DNA of 64,000 nt from Lojkania enalia (GCA_010094045.1 ML986702.1:1-64000), one strand, 5' to 3'. Shown: positions 34,372 through 45,110, counted from the stretch's first letter. Notes: generated from the sequence alone by a model not told the origin. Made by a program: numbers and translations.

Positions 34372-37300
34372 TCACAAATCTTCAAATGCAACTCCAAAGA
34401 AACTCCCTGTATGGTCCTTTCCCTCACAACTAACTTCCTCGTTACGAATTAGCCTCAAAGATCTCATAATGTCATCTTGTGACAATCCATTCGCAAGCAT
34501 ATCCAATGCCCCAGCGATCAGTCTCTCTACCGTGCTAATATCAGCTTCATCAAAACACTCATCACTATATTCTAACCGCATAATCAGCGATTCTTCATTC
34601 GCCACCAAGAACTCAACCATGAGCTTGAATTTCGCGCCTCGAGTCCACGTATACGCTGATTTCGCATCTATACCTGTCATGCCCATCTTTCCCATGCCGT
34701 CATGATAAGAGACCATCACTTCGAGAATAGGATTATCTGGGAAAGTGTTGACGATGCCTAGAGACTCGAGGAGGACGTTCCAGGGAAGCGCATGACAGAG
34801 GGCGGATTGACTAGACTCTTGAACCGAGCGAATGAAATCCTTTTGATCAGGGGAAGATGATTTCGTTGCATGGCGGATTCGGATTGGAAGTGGTTCGAGA
34901 AATAGTCCAACGACGTCTTCGCAGCCGCTGGAGGTTCTTCCAAGATGTGGAGCTCCGAGCACGATATCAACATTGTCGGAGTCGTGCTGCAGCGCCAGCG
35001 CGACGGCGGCGAGTGAAATTTGGTGAGCGGTCACTCTCTTGGTACTTGCAAATTGTCGGAGTTTTCGAAAAGTCGAGATGGGCACCTGGGAAAGACGCGA
35101 TGCTCCGCTGTACTGATTCCGTTGTGACCAAGTTCCGATGCTTTGTTTCCCGCTTTGATAATCCCTAAGAAAATGGCGCCAGAATTGGATTTTCTGGGCA
35201 TCAAGCTCCTCATTGATAGATATTCGATCATGATATTGCTTCGGTGGCTGCAAAGTCCTCCCGAGATAATATTCGCTAACTTCGTGAAGCATTGCGTTCA
35301 GCGACGTATAGTCGCAGATAATATGACTTGCTACCATGAGAACTTGATTCGGGGATGCTAGGACCTTAATTAGATCATCTTTGCTAAGGTCGAAAACATA
35401 GTTGATCTCCATGTCGATGTCGATTTGCAATACTTTCATGACATGGGGGGGTTTCTCTGAAATATGTCGCTGGACAACGCCAGCACTAGACTGACTATAT
35501 CGGCTTTTAAGAACGATATGACGACTTAGTACAAAGTTCCACGCTTCACAAAGCCTTTGAAGATCTACCTCTTCGCCCAGCTGGAAGAGAGCAGTGACGT
35601 TGAAAGCAGATGAACCGCCACTATACTTGTACTTGTTCCACCAGTCTTCCTCAATAGGCGAAACTATTGAAACTTTTTGAATAGCCCGGGAATTTGACAT
35701 ATACGAAGGAGAGATATCGGCTAGCCTTGTCGCAAGATCTCCAAGAGTCGGAGACTGCACGATTGCAACAAGCGGGACACTACGTCCGAGGAGAGCTGAC
35801 AGTTTGTTTGCCAATTGAAGTTGATGAATTGAATGTCCGCCTAGGTCCAGGAAGTTAGAACCTAGGGTCAAGAGTTGCCCCTCGGGGAGACCTAATATAT
35901 CTTTCCAGGCGTTGCTAAGTAGCGTTAAAAGCTCGCTACGTACTTCAGTCTCGTCTGAATTGTGAGACTTCTCTACAACCTCCATAATATGCTTATAATC
36001 GAGTTTGCCAGCATTTGTGTGCGGGAATCTTGAAACGGGGACAATATGGCGGGGCATTGCATATACAGGGATAGCTCTTGCTAGCTGCTCTCTTACGCTG
36101 ACAATGTGAAGATTTTCAGGTTGAAGCAATGCTACGAGAGAGTCATTATGGCGTGTAACTGCAGCCGCGGTACACCCAGGTACGGTGTTCTGTATCCGGA
36201 TCTCAATGTCGTCCAAGTCAACACGGAACCCTCGCAGTTTGATCTGTCGATCGTTTCGTCCACAAAACCGAAGCTCGCCATTGGAATCCCAGTAGCCTCT
36301 ATCTCCAGTGCGATACATGCGCTCTCCATATTCAGGGCATATTGTGTCCGGCACGAATCGCTTCGCGGTCTCGTCTGGCCTTTGAACGTATCCTTGGGAA
36401 ACCTGTATTCCAGCTAGATAAAGCTCACCAATGACGCCTGGTGGGACAAACTGGCCTCGGCTACTCAGTATGTATACGCGTGTAGTTAGATTTGGTTTCC
36501 CAAGTGTGACATCTTTTCTCGGCTCAAGTTTTTTTATTGTAGCACCACAGGTTGCTTCGGTAGGTCCATACATGTTGTAGACTAGCATCCTAGAAGCCCA
36601 TTTATCGCAAACCTCCTGTGGAACTGTCTCGCCGACCAAATACAAAACCTTCAAGGAGAAATCTTCAGGGTCCAGGACCTTAGCTATTGACGGAGTCAGA
36701 ATCGCGGAGTCAACATTAGAAAGATGGCCGAAAGGCTCAGTCGACGGCTTAAGAACAAGAGTAGATCCGTAACTTAGTGCAGAAAAAATCTCATGAATAC
36801 TTCCATCAAACGCTGGAGACATAACTTGAGCCACTCTCCAATTTGGCCGTGCCATAAGACGTACATTTATATCGCTCTGAAAGGCAACAAGGCTGTTATG
36901 TGAACAAATGATGCCTTTCGGTTTACCAGTGGAGCCTGAGGAGAAACAAAGGTAGGCCGCAGCTCCTGGTTCGATATTTGGCAAAAACCTAGTACCCAAA
37001 AGAGCTTCTTGATGATTCAATAGTTCCTCAATTGATAGCGAAAGTGTGCATGTGGCCGGGGCAAATGATTTATCTGAAGAAGCTCCAGTAAGAAAAATGC
37101 GACTACCAGATGTTGAGAAGTTCTGACTTCGGATATCGTGTGGTAAGGCCTCGTCGAGAGGGCAGTAGACTGCGCCAGCTTTCAAGATGCCGTATATAGC
37201 TATTACCCAGTTGATGCTTCGATCGGCATGGACGCAGACAACTTCATTAGGACCAATCTGGCGTACAAGCTGGCTCGCGATAATAGCTGACATGGCGCGA

Positions 37301-39111
37301 AGCTCTGAATAGGTGATTGCCTGCCCGTCCCTTTCTACTGCCGGCAAATTAGGATTGGCCATTGCAGCGTCCTCAAAAAGCTCTACCAGATTCGTATGCC
37401 ATGCTGAAACCCTAGTCGACTTCGAATATATTTTACTGAGTCCCTGGATGTGATGGATATCATTGAGCAGCAACGCATTGCAGCACTCTTGAATCGAATA
37501 AAGAGGATTCAGGAGCGACGTGACAGCCTTTGCAAAGTATTTCCCAATTCTATCAATGTCCGTGCCGAAGAACATATGTTTGTGGTAGAAAATTTGAATA
37601 GCACCATCCATCTCAATGTCTACGTTTAGTGGAAGCGCTGAGATTATGCTATCCCATGGTTTTTCCAGAATCTCCAAGGGACTGTTTTCCAATAGGGGCG
37701 TTTCGAAATGGATGTTCAAAGTTGTTGGGAAAGCTTTCGTAATTCCATGTCCGGGCATGGTCCATTGAAATCTATCCAAATCGATAGCATGTTTAAACAC
37801 TGAAGTAAGAAAATCGGTTGCAGAGGATGCAGGATCCAATTGAACTTGGAATGGCACTGTATTGATAAGAGGGCCTATGACGGACTGCGCATGCTGAAGA
37901 GGAAGACTACGGCCTGATAAGACAACTCCAAAGCAAACATCGTCTGAATCCACAAAATGGCTAAGTGTCAAGGCCCAGGCTGCGTAGAATATTGAGGCTA
38001 CAGTTACCCCAGTGTTCATAGCATACCCAGCAATTTCATGTGGTGATATTTCCAGTAGCACTTTCTGCCGCGCATAGGAAGCGTTAAATGGGACGCCAGG
38101 GGCCGGAAGTAAAAGTTCATTCTTCGCGGTATCCAGTAGCTTTTGCTGTCTCATCCAAAATTCCCGACCTTCAGGCTCCCAAACGCCCCGATAAACGCCG
38201 ATCTCTCCAATCAGCTGCACAAATGATGGGGCAGGCTGGATATTGTCTCCAACAAGCAGTCTCCTATGCTTGTTCAAGAGTAACACGCTCGAGTATCCAT
38301 CAATTAGTGCATGATGAATATTCCAAATGACCGTCGTCTCCTTTCTCTCCCCTTCGGTATTGAAATGAATAACCTTGAAAGCTGCGCCAGCGAAATCTAC
38401 CGAAAGATCGAGCTCGTCTTGATGGAAACGATAAGTATCTCGGTCGCATACTGATATTTCATTCCAAATGAAGGTCCCCTGGTTTTCTTCCTGCAGACAG
38501 TACTTATTGTCGACTTCCCGAAACCGGGTTCGAAAAATCGGCTCAGTAGACACTAAAACCTGCCAGGCATTCTTAACTCGAGGGATGTCCTCTGACCGGT
38601 ATGTTTCATAGTATCGTATGACGTTGCGCCCAGCCTGCGTTTTGCTCCCATGTAGAAGAGAGAGCTGCATATCCGTTGCTTCGCAGCGTTCCAATTGACT
38701 GACTTTCTTCTCAATTAAGGGACGTGGGATGATTCGCGGCCGACTCAATTGCTTTCGATTTTTAGTGATTTTGTAAATACCATCTTTCCTCCGGTCTTTT
38801 ACGTAGGCGCGGTCAAACTCCCGTACAAAATTATCGATGGACTTGCTACCCATTATCATAGCGACTGAAATATTAATTCCTTTGTTCCGACAGGATGAGG
38901 CCAGTTTGATTGCCGAAAACGAGTCGCCGCCATTCTGTATGAAGCTTGAACCGCAGTCTATCTCGTGAAGGGGAATCTTCAATTCAAAGGCGATTTCTTG
39001 CAGTATCGCCGTCCGAAGAGCACTGAATCTAAAAGCGCCACGGCAAGCTCGGAGGCATGACAAGCCAACTTCTGGTATGCGCTCAAGCGCACAGTGTCGA
39101 ACTTTGGACAT
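34372..39111 (-). CDS. gliP: Non-ribosomal peptide synthetase, T-C-A-T-C (GliP/SirP-related, lacking A1 and T3)
   Basis: One uninterrupted frame of 1,579 residues. Domains in order: thiolation (NGGDSF, phosphopantetheine Ser64), condensation with HHALIDG near residue 265, adenylation with the A3 loop FSSGSTGKPKG near 720 and YRTGD near 932, thiolation with LGGHS near 1,089, and a terminal condensation domain with SHIICDYTS near 1,260. GliP and SirP, about 2,100-2,200 residues, are A-T-C-A-T-C-T. Here the first A domain is absent: a stop codon lies in frame five codons before the ATG and only 318 bp separate it from the next gene. The C-terminal T domain is also absent. The terminal C domain is where these synthetases cyclise the dipeptide to a diketopiperazine. 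The A-domain pocket, aligned by eye, reads roughly D-G-H-L-Y-V-M-C-G, unlike a serine code; the substrate is unassigned. Confidence 0.93.
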   Translation of the reverse strand: MSKVRHCALERIPEVGLSCLRACRGAFRFSALRTAILQEIAFELKIPLHEIDCGSSFIQNGGDSFSAIKLASSCRNKGINISVAMIMGSKSIDNFVREFDRAYVKDRRKDGIYKITKNRKQLSRPRIIPRPLIEKKVSQLERCEATDMQLSLLHGSKTQAGRNVIRYYETYRSEDIPRVKNAWQVLVSTEPIFRTRFREVDNKYCLQEENQGTFIWNEISVCDRDTYRFHQDELDLSVDFAGAAFKVIHFNTEGERKETTVIWNIHHALIDGYSSVLLLNKHRRLLVGDNIQPAPSFVQLIGEIGVYRGVWEPEGREFWMRQQKLLDTAKNELLLPAPGVPFNASYARQKVLLEISPHEIAGYAMNTGVTVASIFYAAWALTLSHFVDSDDVCFGVVLSGRSLPLQHAQSVIGPLINTVPFQVQLDPASSATDFLTSVFKHAIDLDRFQWTMPGHGITKAFPTTLNIHFETPLLENSPLEILEKPWDSIISALPLNVDIEMDGAIQIFYHKHMFFGTDIDRIGKYFAKAVTSLLNPLYSIQECCNALLLNDIHHIQGLSKIYSKSTRVSAWHTNLVELFEDAAMANPNLPAVERDGQAITYSELRAMSAIIASQLVRQIGPNEVVCVHADRSINWVIAIYGILKAGAVYCPLDEALPHDIRSQNFSTSGSRIFLTGASSDKSFAPATCTLSLSIEELLNHQEALLGTRFLPNIEPGAAAYLCFSSGSTGKPKGIICSHNSLVAFQSDINVRLMARPNWRVAQVMSPAFDGSIHEIFSALSYGSTLVLKPSTEPFGHLSNVDSAILTPSIAKVLDPEDFSLKVLYLVGETVPQEVCDKWASRMLVYNMYGPTEATCGATIKKLEPRKDVTLGKPNLTTRVYILSSRGQFVPPGVIGELYLAGIQVSQGYVQRPDETAKRFVPDTICPEYGERMYRTGDRGYWDSNGELRFCGRNDRQIKLRGFRVDLDDIEIRIQNTVPGCTAAAVTRHNDSLVALLQPENLHIVSVREQLARAIPVYAMPRHIVPVSRFPHTNAGKLDYKHIMEVVEKSHNSDETEVRSELLTLLSNAWKDILGLPEGQLLTLGSNFLDLGGHSIHQLQLANKLSALLGRSVPLVAIVQSPTLGDLATRLADISPSYMSNSRAIQKVSIVSPIEEDWWNKYKYSGGSSAFNVTALFQLGEEVDLQRLCEAWNFVLSRHIVLKSRYSQSSAGVVQRHISEKPPHVMKVLQIDIDMEINYVFDLSKDDLIKVLASPNQVLMVASHIICDYTSLNAMLHEVSEYYLGRTLQPPKQYHDRISINEELDAQKIQFWRHFLRDYQSGKQSIGTWSQRNQYSGASRLSQVPISTFRKLRQFASTKRVTAHQISLAAVALALQHDSDNVDIVLGAPHLGRTSSGCEDVVGLFLEPLPIRIRHATKSSSPDQKDFIRSVQESSQSALCHALPWNVLLESLGIVNTFPDNPILEVMVSYHDGMGKMGMTGIDAKSAYTWTRGAKFKLMVEFLVANEESLIMRLEYSDECFDEADISTVERLIAGALDMLANGLSQDDIMRSLRLIRNEEVSCEGKDHTGSFFGVAFEDL

Positions 39112-39276
39112 TGCAAATCAAGGAGCCGCGTGATGTGATGAAAAAAAGAGTGACGTGAGGGCTAAAACGAGACGGTTGAGTTTGAGCCCAGTAGACCTTA
39201 GGATACTATTTCCATTCCTAGATCGGGCATCTACGCCCAGCCTTTCCGAATGAGGAAATGCATTGTCCGCTGCACC

Positions 39277-39287
39277 CCGGGTGCCGA
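39277..39287. promoter_or_regulatory. CCGG-N3-CCGA site between NRPS and cyclotransferase
   Basis: CCGGGTGCCGA, an exact consensus match, lies 165 bp upstream of the NRPS start and 142 bp upstream of the cyclotransferase start, so one site can serve both divergent genes. Confidence 0.68.
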
Positions 39288-39429
39288 CCGCATCTCACAC
39301 CCCGGCGGCTTAGGCTTGTTCGGTGACACGCCAAAAATCCGGCAACCAGTCAACTATTTACCGAGGGCTCAATCTAATGCAAATAATCATACACGATCTT
39401 GCATATACTTCCTGCGTCTCTCTTCCAAT

Positions 39430-40242
39430 ATGCCCGTACTACTAAGGCTTTCGCCGCCAAGCACTCAAGTATGGTACCTTGCTTATGGCTCGAACATGTC
39501 CTCCAAGAAATTTATTCATGACCGTGGAATCACTCCGCTACAGACTGCAGCAGTCACGGTACCGGGATGGGTGCTGGCAATAGACAGTTCGGGGTTCCCA
39601 TATTCGGAACCCGCGTTCGCGAGCATATCGCCGGCTCCCATGTTCAGGAGGGAGAAAGTAGTAGAGCTGATTGGAACGGCTTACCAGCTGACACCGGAGA
39701 TGTACGCGAAGGTCATAGCGTCCGAAGGCGGAGGAATCGCGTATGCTGAGGTTGAAGTGCGGGCCGAAGGTTTGACAGATAAGGACAACGCTAAGCTAGG
39801 GGCTGAGGCTGGGACTGTCGCCGTACGGTCCCTGATCACCGTGCTGAGAAGGGAAGCTAGGCCAAGCGATAGGTATATGGTATGCAGATCACATAGGCAT
39901 TATCATATGCCCGTGACTAACATATCATAGGGCCTCCTGCGTACCGGCGCGGAAGAAGCTCTCATGCCTTCCGGCTACCAGAAATATCTGGCTAGTATAC
40001 GAACATACCATCCACCTGAGGAGGGCCGTCGCAAAATGGGCGCCGTACTTTTTCAATCATTCTGGGTACCACTCATGTCATTAATGGAGAAAATAACAAA
40101 AGCAAGCTTGAAGAATAGTAAGGACGGTACCGCTCCGTATTGGGTAATTGTAATGGTAAGAGTTGCCGTTTTTCTGATGTGGCTCTATCATGATTACATT
40201 CATAGTCCGATATGGGGACGCGGGGATGGACTGGACCAATAA
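39430..40242 (+). CDS. gliK: Gamma-glutamyl cyclotransferase (GliK-like)
   Basis: Exons 39,430-39,879 and 39,931-40,242 give 253 residues (GliK about 260). The intron has a GTATGC donor, CTAAC branch point and CATAG acceptor. An upstream ATG at 39,250 in the same frame is less likely because it would run through the regulator site and adds atypical sequence. The substrate loop is WYLAYGSNM, the gamma-glutamyl cyclotransferase signature, and SEGGG carries the probable catalytic glutamate. The C-terminus has a hydrophobic segment (VIVMVRVAVFLMWLY) followed by HDYIHSPIWG, as I recall for GliK-type proteins. It removes the gamma-glutamyl groups from the bis-glutathione adduct before the dipeptidase acts. 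Confidence 0.9.
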
Positions 40243-40553
40243 AAACATTTTCATGCATAAGGTCCTCCGAAATAATTCATGTAATAAAATCTCCTCTGAA
40301 GCTATAGCATTTATGAGCTGGAATTTCAGTAAATGTACTACTATACAAAGACGAGATCTGAGAGGGAGTGCAGGACTATTCCCAGCGTACTCGTGCTAAA
40401 GATCAATGTGCTAATGAAATTTTTCGTCTTCCTCCAGAACATCTTACTCATAGAAAACGAGGCACCGAACTTCAATGCTCTCTCGGCATGCAGCATCGGC
40501 CGGAGCATTGGGGTTCGGGAAAGCGCAATGGGCGCAGACTACGGCTATTAGTC

Positions 40554-41401
40554 TTAAATCTTCAATGACACTGGCTTTAATCTAGTCCATTTTTGTAACT
40601 TACGTCTTGCAACGTCCTCTTTGCTATCCCAAATTTTAATCAGAGTACACTCTTCCATTGCCTGCCTGTCAAGGTAGTACCATTTCTGGCCTGGCGAGTG
40701 GTTTACCGAGACCGTCTGTCCCATCAATTCATAGCGCTCTTTGAAGATGTTGGTTGGATGAATTTCTGAGGCTTTCGCGGTGCGATAATCCATCACTGCC
40801 AAAGCCCAGTCTTCAACGATTCCGTGAACGGGGCGCCAGACGTTAATGATCTGTGCACGGCCCTGAAGTAGACGTTCCGCATCTTCTCCGGCATGTCTAT
40901 GAACTCTCCGAACCGCACCTAGAGCGGACTGATCGCAATGAACCTAGTTTCTATATCAGCATACTTCATCTAGTCTTATCTAACGAAACATACCAGTGTC
41001 GCCGGCTGTTCCCTTCCATTCGGATTCGCTTCCTTCGCAAGCGCCGGATCCTTCTTTCTATATGTATGATCAAAAATGATAATCCTTGAGGCTCCCGTCT
41101 TCTTCATCACCAGCTTCTCAACCTGTGGGTAGTATTTCTCTTCCACCGCCGCTTTATTTCGGGCACGAATGGCCTCAACAATCTCTTTGCTCACCCCGTC
41201 ATCTTCTGCCCAGGCAAAGCCATGAGTATCCAGATCAAAATCTGTCTTTCGTTCTCTCGCGTCGTGGACTTTGACCTGATATTCTTTATTTTCGAAATTC
41301 GTGTTGGGAAAGTTTTCTTCGACTTTTCCACGAACATAAGGCCCTTCTTCTTTGCCTTGCCAGGGCTCCAGGAAGGACATTTGGCTTTCGACAACAGCCA
41401 T
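40554..41401 (-). CDS. CmcJ/NvfI/AsaB-like 2-oxoglutarate/Fe(II)-type oxygenase
   Basis: Exons 41,401-40,994 and 40,943-40,554 encode 265 residues. The first exon ends with SRIIIFDHTYRKKDP and QPATL; the second begins VHCDQSALGAVRR, giving the His-x-Asp pair expected of the iron site, then RAQIINVWRPV, DWALAVMDYRT and WYYLDRQAMEE. This order is that of the fungal hydroxylase/desaturase family around AsaB, NvfI and bacterial CmcJ. Those proteins use Fe(II) and 2-oxoglutarate to hydroxylate, desaturate or rearrange natural products. No such gene belongs to the classical gliotoxin set, so this is a likely tailoring step giving the product its own character. It shares a promoter with the MFS gene. 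Confidence 0.82.
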
Positions 41402-41541
41402 GATAACTAAATCTCTACCTTGTATATGATTAGAGTAGCAAAAGGGTCAAACTGATGGTTCAACCAACAAGGAACAAACTGTCTTCCCAACGGATTTCTT
41501 GCTCAATTTTGTTCCTCGTACTCCAGCCACCGACCTTCAAT

Positions 41542-41670
41542 CCGGCATCCGATTGCTCAATGATATCGCCAAGAAAAATACAATCCTCTTAGATACGTCC
41601 ACCCAGGTTGCCGGGGCATATCACCTGACTCGGTAATCACCGCCCCCAAGGCCTCTACTTCGGCTGCCGG
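41542..41670. promoter_or_regulatory. Two consensus palindromes between the oxygenase and MFS genes
   Basis: CCGGCATCCGA at 41,542-41,552 (140 bp from the oxygenase start) and TCGGCTGCCGG at 41,660-41,670 (reverse complement CCGGCAGCCGA; 138 bp from the MFS start at 41,809). Each divergent gene thus has its own site at nearly the same distance. Confidence 0.68.
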
Positions 41671-41808
41671 AGATGGCCCAATCAGGGCGTTAGCTTAGAC
41701 TAAAATCACGTGCCGATAATCAAACTCCACTCACATCGGCATGAGTCCGATGGATGGCTGCGGTTTACTCTTCCTCGAATTTGCCAATCCGTACGATTGA
41801 AAGACGCC

Positions 41809-43324
41809 ATGGAGCGAGCGAAGCAGTCTGAACGACGCCCGCTACTGTCCGATCACGATGTCGAAGCCATAGCTAACGATCAGGTGTCCTCAACCGTCGC
41901 AATCGCATCAGCGCCATGCCCCAATAGCCGAATCAAGAGAAGGACTATCCGCGAAGAGAACATCCCGCGCGTCCTGCCCATCGCATTCGCCGCTGCCTTC
42001 GCCATTGCCGCAACCTCCGCGACGGAAATCTTCGCATATGCGAACATCATGTGTGCCGATCCTACGCACTGCAAAGATAAAGAGCAGAGTCGTTATGCCG
42101 GCGTAGTAGCCGTTGCGACAACGATCGCAAACGTGTGCGGTGTTGTTGGGATTGGGATTTTGCAGCAGTGGATTAAGCCGAATCCGAAGCTTGGGTTATG
42201 TATTTGGCTAGTTTGTCGGGGTACAGGTGTTGCGTGGCTAGTAGTTGGAAGTATGCGTCCGAATTATTTCAAGGTCTAGGGATTATAAAAACTGACGATT
42301 CTGGACAGTGCTGCTTAGAAGCATTCACATTGCGCTAATAGGACGGATATTCGAGGGTTTCGCGACGGATAATATATTGCACTACACGCTCAGCACAATA
42401 TGGGTGCAGACTGAGGAGTCGAGTGGGTTCTCGAGGCTCATGGGGACGTCGCTAGCATTGTATATGGCCGGCATGTCGTTCGGACCGACCATTGTTACGT
42501 TCCTACCGAATTTTATCCTCAGTTTTGTTACCGCGATCAGCCTCCTTGGAGTTTCACTTCTGTATTTGCTAGTCTTCGTCCCGACTGAGACTCGCTCCGC
42601 TCAGATTGATGAACACTACGACACAGCTTGGCCAAGAAGATTTCTATCCATTCTGGATCCCGTCCGCCACTTCTGTAGAGAGCCCATCCTCGTTCTTCCC
42701 GGATTCGTCATCTTCTTCTTCAATGCGGCGCAGGCATATCTTTTCCCCGCCATCATGGTCCATGCAGCCTTGAGATTCGGCTTCACGAGCACGGAAAATG
42801 GATACGTGATTTCTATTGCCGCACTCACATCATCGATATACCTATTCATCGTGCTCTACGTAATTCCGAATGCTAGAAAATTTACTGAGAGGAGGCGGGC
42901 TGAGGGCAGCAAGCAAAGCAACCAAGACGAGGAAACTGAGACACCTTCAGGTGCCCAAGATTCCGTACACCACTTCACAAGAGATCTTCTTTGCGCTCTA
43001 TGCTCCATGAGCGTGCAATTGGTTGTCCTACCCTGCTTCACACTAGCCAAAAACTCGAAAAGTATATACGGGTTGGTGATCTTGATAGCGCTTGGTCTAG
43101 CAGCGCCCAGCTTCATCAAGAGCTACGGCGTCAGCGAGGTTAAAGACAAAAACGCTTCGCTAGCCGGGCTGGCGTTTATGGAGAGCTTGGGTGGCCTTGC
43201 TTCTCCAGTCATTTTAGGAGCGTCACAGAGTCTTCTGGGCCGAGGTAGTGTTTTCATAGTCGCATCCTCGCTTGTAGGAATTGCGATGCTATCTCTGACT
43301 CTGAGTCCCTTCGTCAGAAGATAA
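41809..43324 (+). CDS. MFS transporter
   Basis: Exons 41,809-42,250 and 42,309-43,324 encode 485 residues; an upstream in-frame ATG at 41,710 would add 33 residues but would place the start close to the regulator site. The N-terminus is cytosolic with a PLLSD-type motif, then about 12 hydrophobic helices are visible, with a charged cytosolic loop after helix 6 or later (ERRRAEGSKQSNQDEETE). It resembles the tetracycline-resistance-like fungal MFS group rather than the 14-helix GliA type, as far as I can judge by eye. It probably exports the product or an intermediate, as efflux pumps do in ETP clusters. The substrate is inferred. Confidence 0.88.
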
Positions 43325-43393
43325 TCGTCCATATAATCCATATTTCATGAATCGTACAAAAGGCTTGTTCACTTTTCGAAGAAATCAGTATTC

Positions 43394-44947
43394 TCATGAT
43401 CCGACTTCGTCATCCACGCCATCCACATTACCAGCAAACCCCAATCCCACCTCCAGTCGTTTCAACGCTTCCTCCAAATTCTCCTCCGAAACTGCGAACG
43501 TGATCCTCGCCCATCCCTTATCCCCCTCATTAAGATGGTAATTCTTGCCAGCAGAGAGGCTCACGCCCGCATTTTTGCACGCTGCAATAACATCCGCTTC
43601 ATCCTCCCACGTCTGTGCATTCGGTGCCACGCGCGCGAAGAGGAAAGGGCCCATGTATGCAGGCATATACTGGATATTATGCAATTTAAGGAAATCAGTC
43701 GTCCTTTTATACGCCATTGCTAGCCGTTCCGAGTTCAGGGTAAGGAGGTCTTGGAGTTTGGGGGAGGTGAGGAGACTCGTAGTAGCGACTGCCGTCAGCG
43801 AGGAAACCTGCGTATTTGTCGATAGCGCGATACCAGTTGCGAGTGGTCTATTAGCTTGAGTAATGCAGCAGCCCTGTGATCCTATCAGTAAAACAGTCCC
43901 ATGAATAAAACCTTTTAAGGGGAAAGAGTTAGCGAATCGTACCATGCGCAAACCACTTGACCCCAAATCTTTGCTCGTACTCCATATAACATGCACCCTC
44001 GATGCATCACACTCCATCCCCTCGACATCCACACTTAGTGCCGACGCAAACTCCACCTTCTCCTTCAAATCCTCCCCTTCGAACCTCGACAGCGCATACA
44101 GCTCATCAGAGATAAAATGAATCTTCTTCTGGTCGCAGAACTTGATGATTTGCTTGATAATATCCCTGGGATAACACTTTCCGAACGGATTATGCGGATT
44201 CGTGAATAGTAGTCCTTTAATGGGTTTTGTGGATTCACGGAACGCGTTTTCGAGCGCGGGAATAAGTTTGTCGGTGAACACGTCGTCGAAGGAGGGTACA
44301 GGAACGAAGACGGGCTGGACGCCAGCGCTGACGTTTAATAGCCAGTCAAAGCCATCTGTCTCCATTAGCCCAATCAATAACCTGAAAACCCCTCATATTC
44401 ATGAATATGGAGCATCTCTACGTACTCCAGCACGGAACCGGGACTAGCAATCCGTCGCCCGCCTCGCAGATATTATACAACAGCGCATTGAGCGAGTAAG
44501 CCGCACCGGGAGCCGTTGTAATATGATCCTTCAATATCTCTTTCCACGGCTTAAAATATTTATTGAAAAATTGTGCCAGGGATTCTACGAGCGTCTGGTC
44601 GCCTGCAAACCCATTCGGGTACGAAAGATGCTACGAAGCAATCAGCAACTCCTTCTCTAACTAAACAAACCCACTCCTTTGATCCGAACTCAATAATAGA
44701 AAATAGATATTTATCAACATACCCGGTCCTCGAGGTTGTTGTTCACAGCGGCTTTGTACAGGGCAATGAGTTCCTTTCTTATGAGCCAGTTCTCTGAAGT
44801 CCCAAGGTCAATAGAGGGTATTGAGTTTGCGGGTTTAGATGCTGTCTTCTCGCGCTCAGCAACGGCGGCGCGGATTCGGGGCCAGACGGCGGAGACATTT
44901 GCACTACCGCGGGGAGAGAGGCCGTAGGATTCAATTTCTTCTTCCAT
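43394..44947 (-). CDS. gliI: PLP-dependent C-S lyase / class I aminotransferase-like (GliI-like)
   Basis: Four exons: 44,947-44,723, 44,630-44,426, 44,355-43,943 and 43,873-43,394, giving 440 residues. The third intron (69 nt, a multiple of three) is open in frame, so retention would not be visible as a stop; splicing restores a normal SGLRMGCC stretch. Motifs of ACC-synthase-like fold-type I enzymes are clear: NPHNPFGKCY, SDELYALSRF and the PLP lysine in STSKDLGSSGLR, plus SYPNGFAGD and APGAAYSLNAL in the N-terminal part. In gliotoxin biosynthesis GliI cleaves the two cysteine C-S bonds to release the dithiol. It faces the ABC transporter across a shared promoter and ends 70 bp from the MFS gene. 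Confidence 0.9.
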
Positions 44948-45099
44948 ATTCAATTCTGTATTTTGATACTCAATATCCTTAGTAAATAATAATATATATA
45001 TATATATTTTTCTCTCTAGGATAAGTTGTCCGTGGAAAGTGATGTCCATGCATATTTGGATATAGTCGTAGTCCTGGGCATAGAGCAGGGGTCATCGAT

Positions 45100-45110
45100 C
45101 CGGCAGCCGA
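45100..45110. promoter_or_regulatory. CCGG-N3-CCGA site between lyase and ABC transporter
   Basis: CCGGCAGCCGA, exact consensus, 152 bp from the lyase start and 108 bp from the ABC start. An AT-rich run (TA)n lies at about 44,989-45,007 on the lyase side. Confidence 0.68.

Noticed and set aside
39250..39429. Upstream ATG extension of the cyclotransferase
   Set aside because: The extension runs through the consensus regulator site and adds sequence unlike the family; the ATG at 39,430 gives the expected length.
44507..44515. CGG-N3-CCG inside the second exon of the lyase gene
   Set aside because: The bare six-base pattern is expected by chance about once per 4 kb; it lacks the flanking C and A of the consensus and lies in coding sequence.
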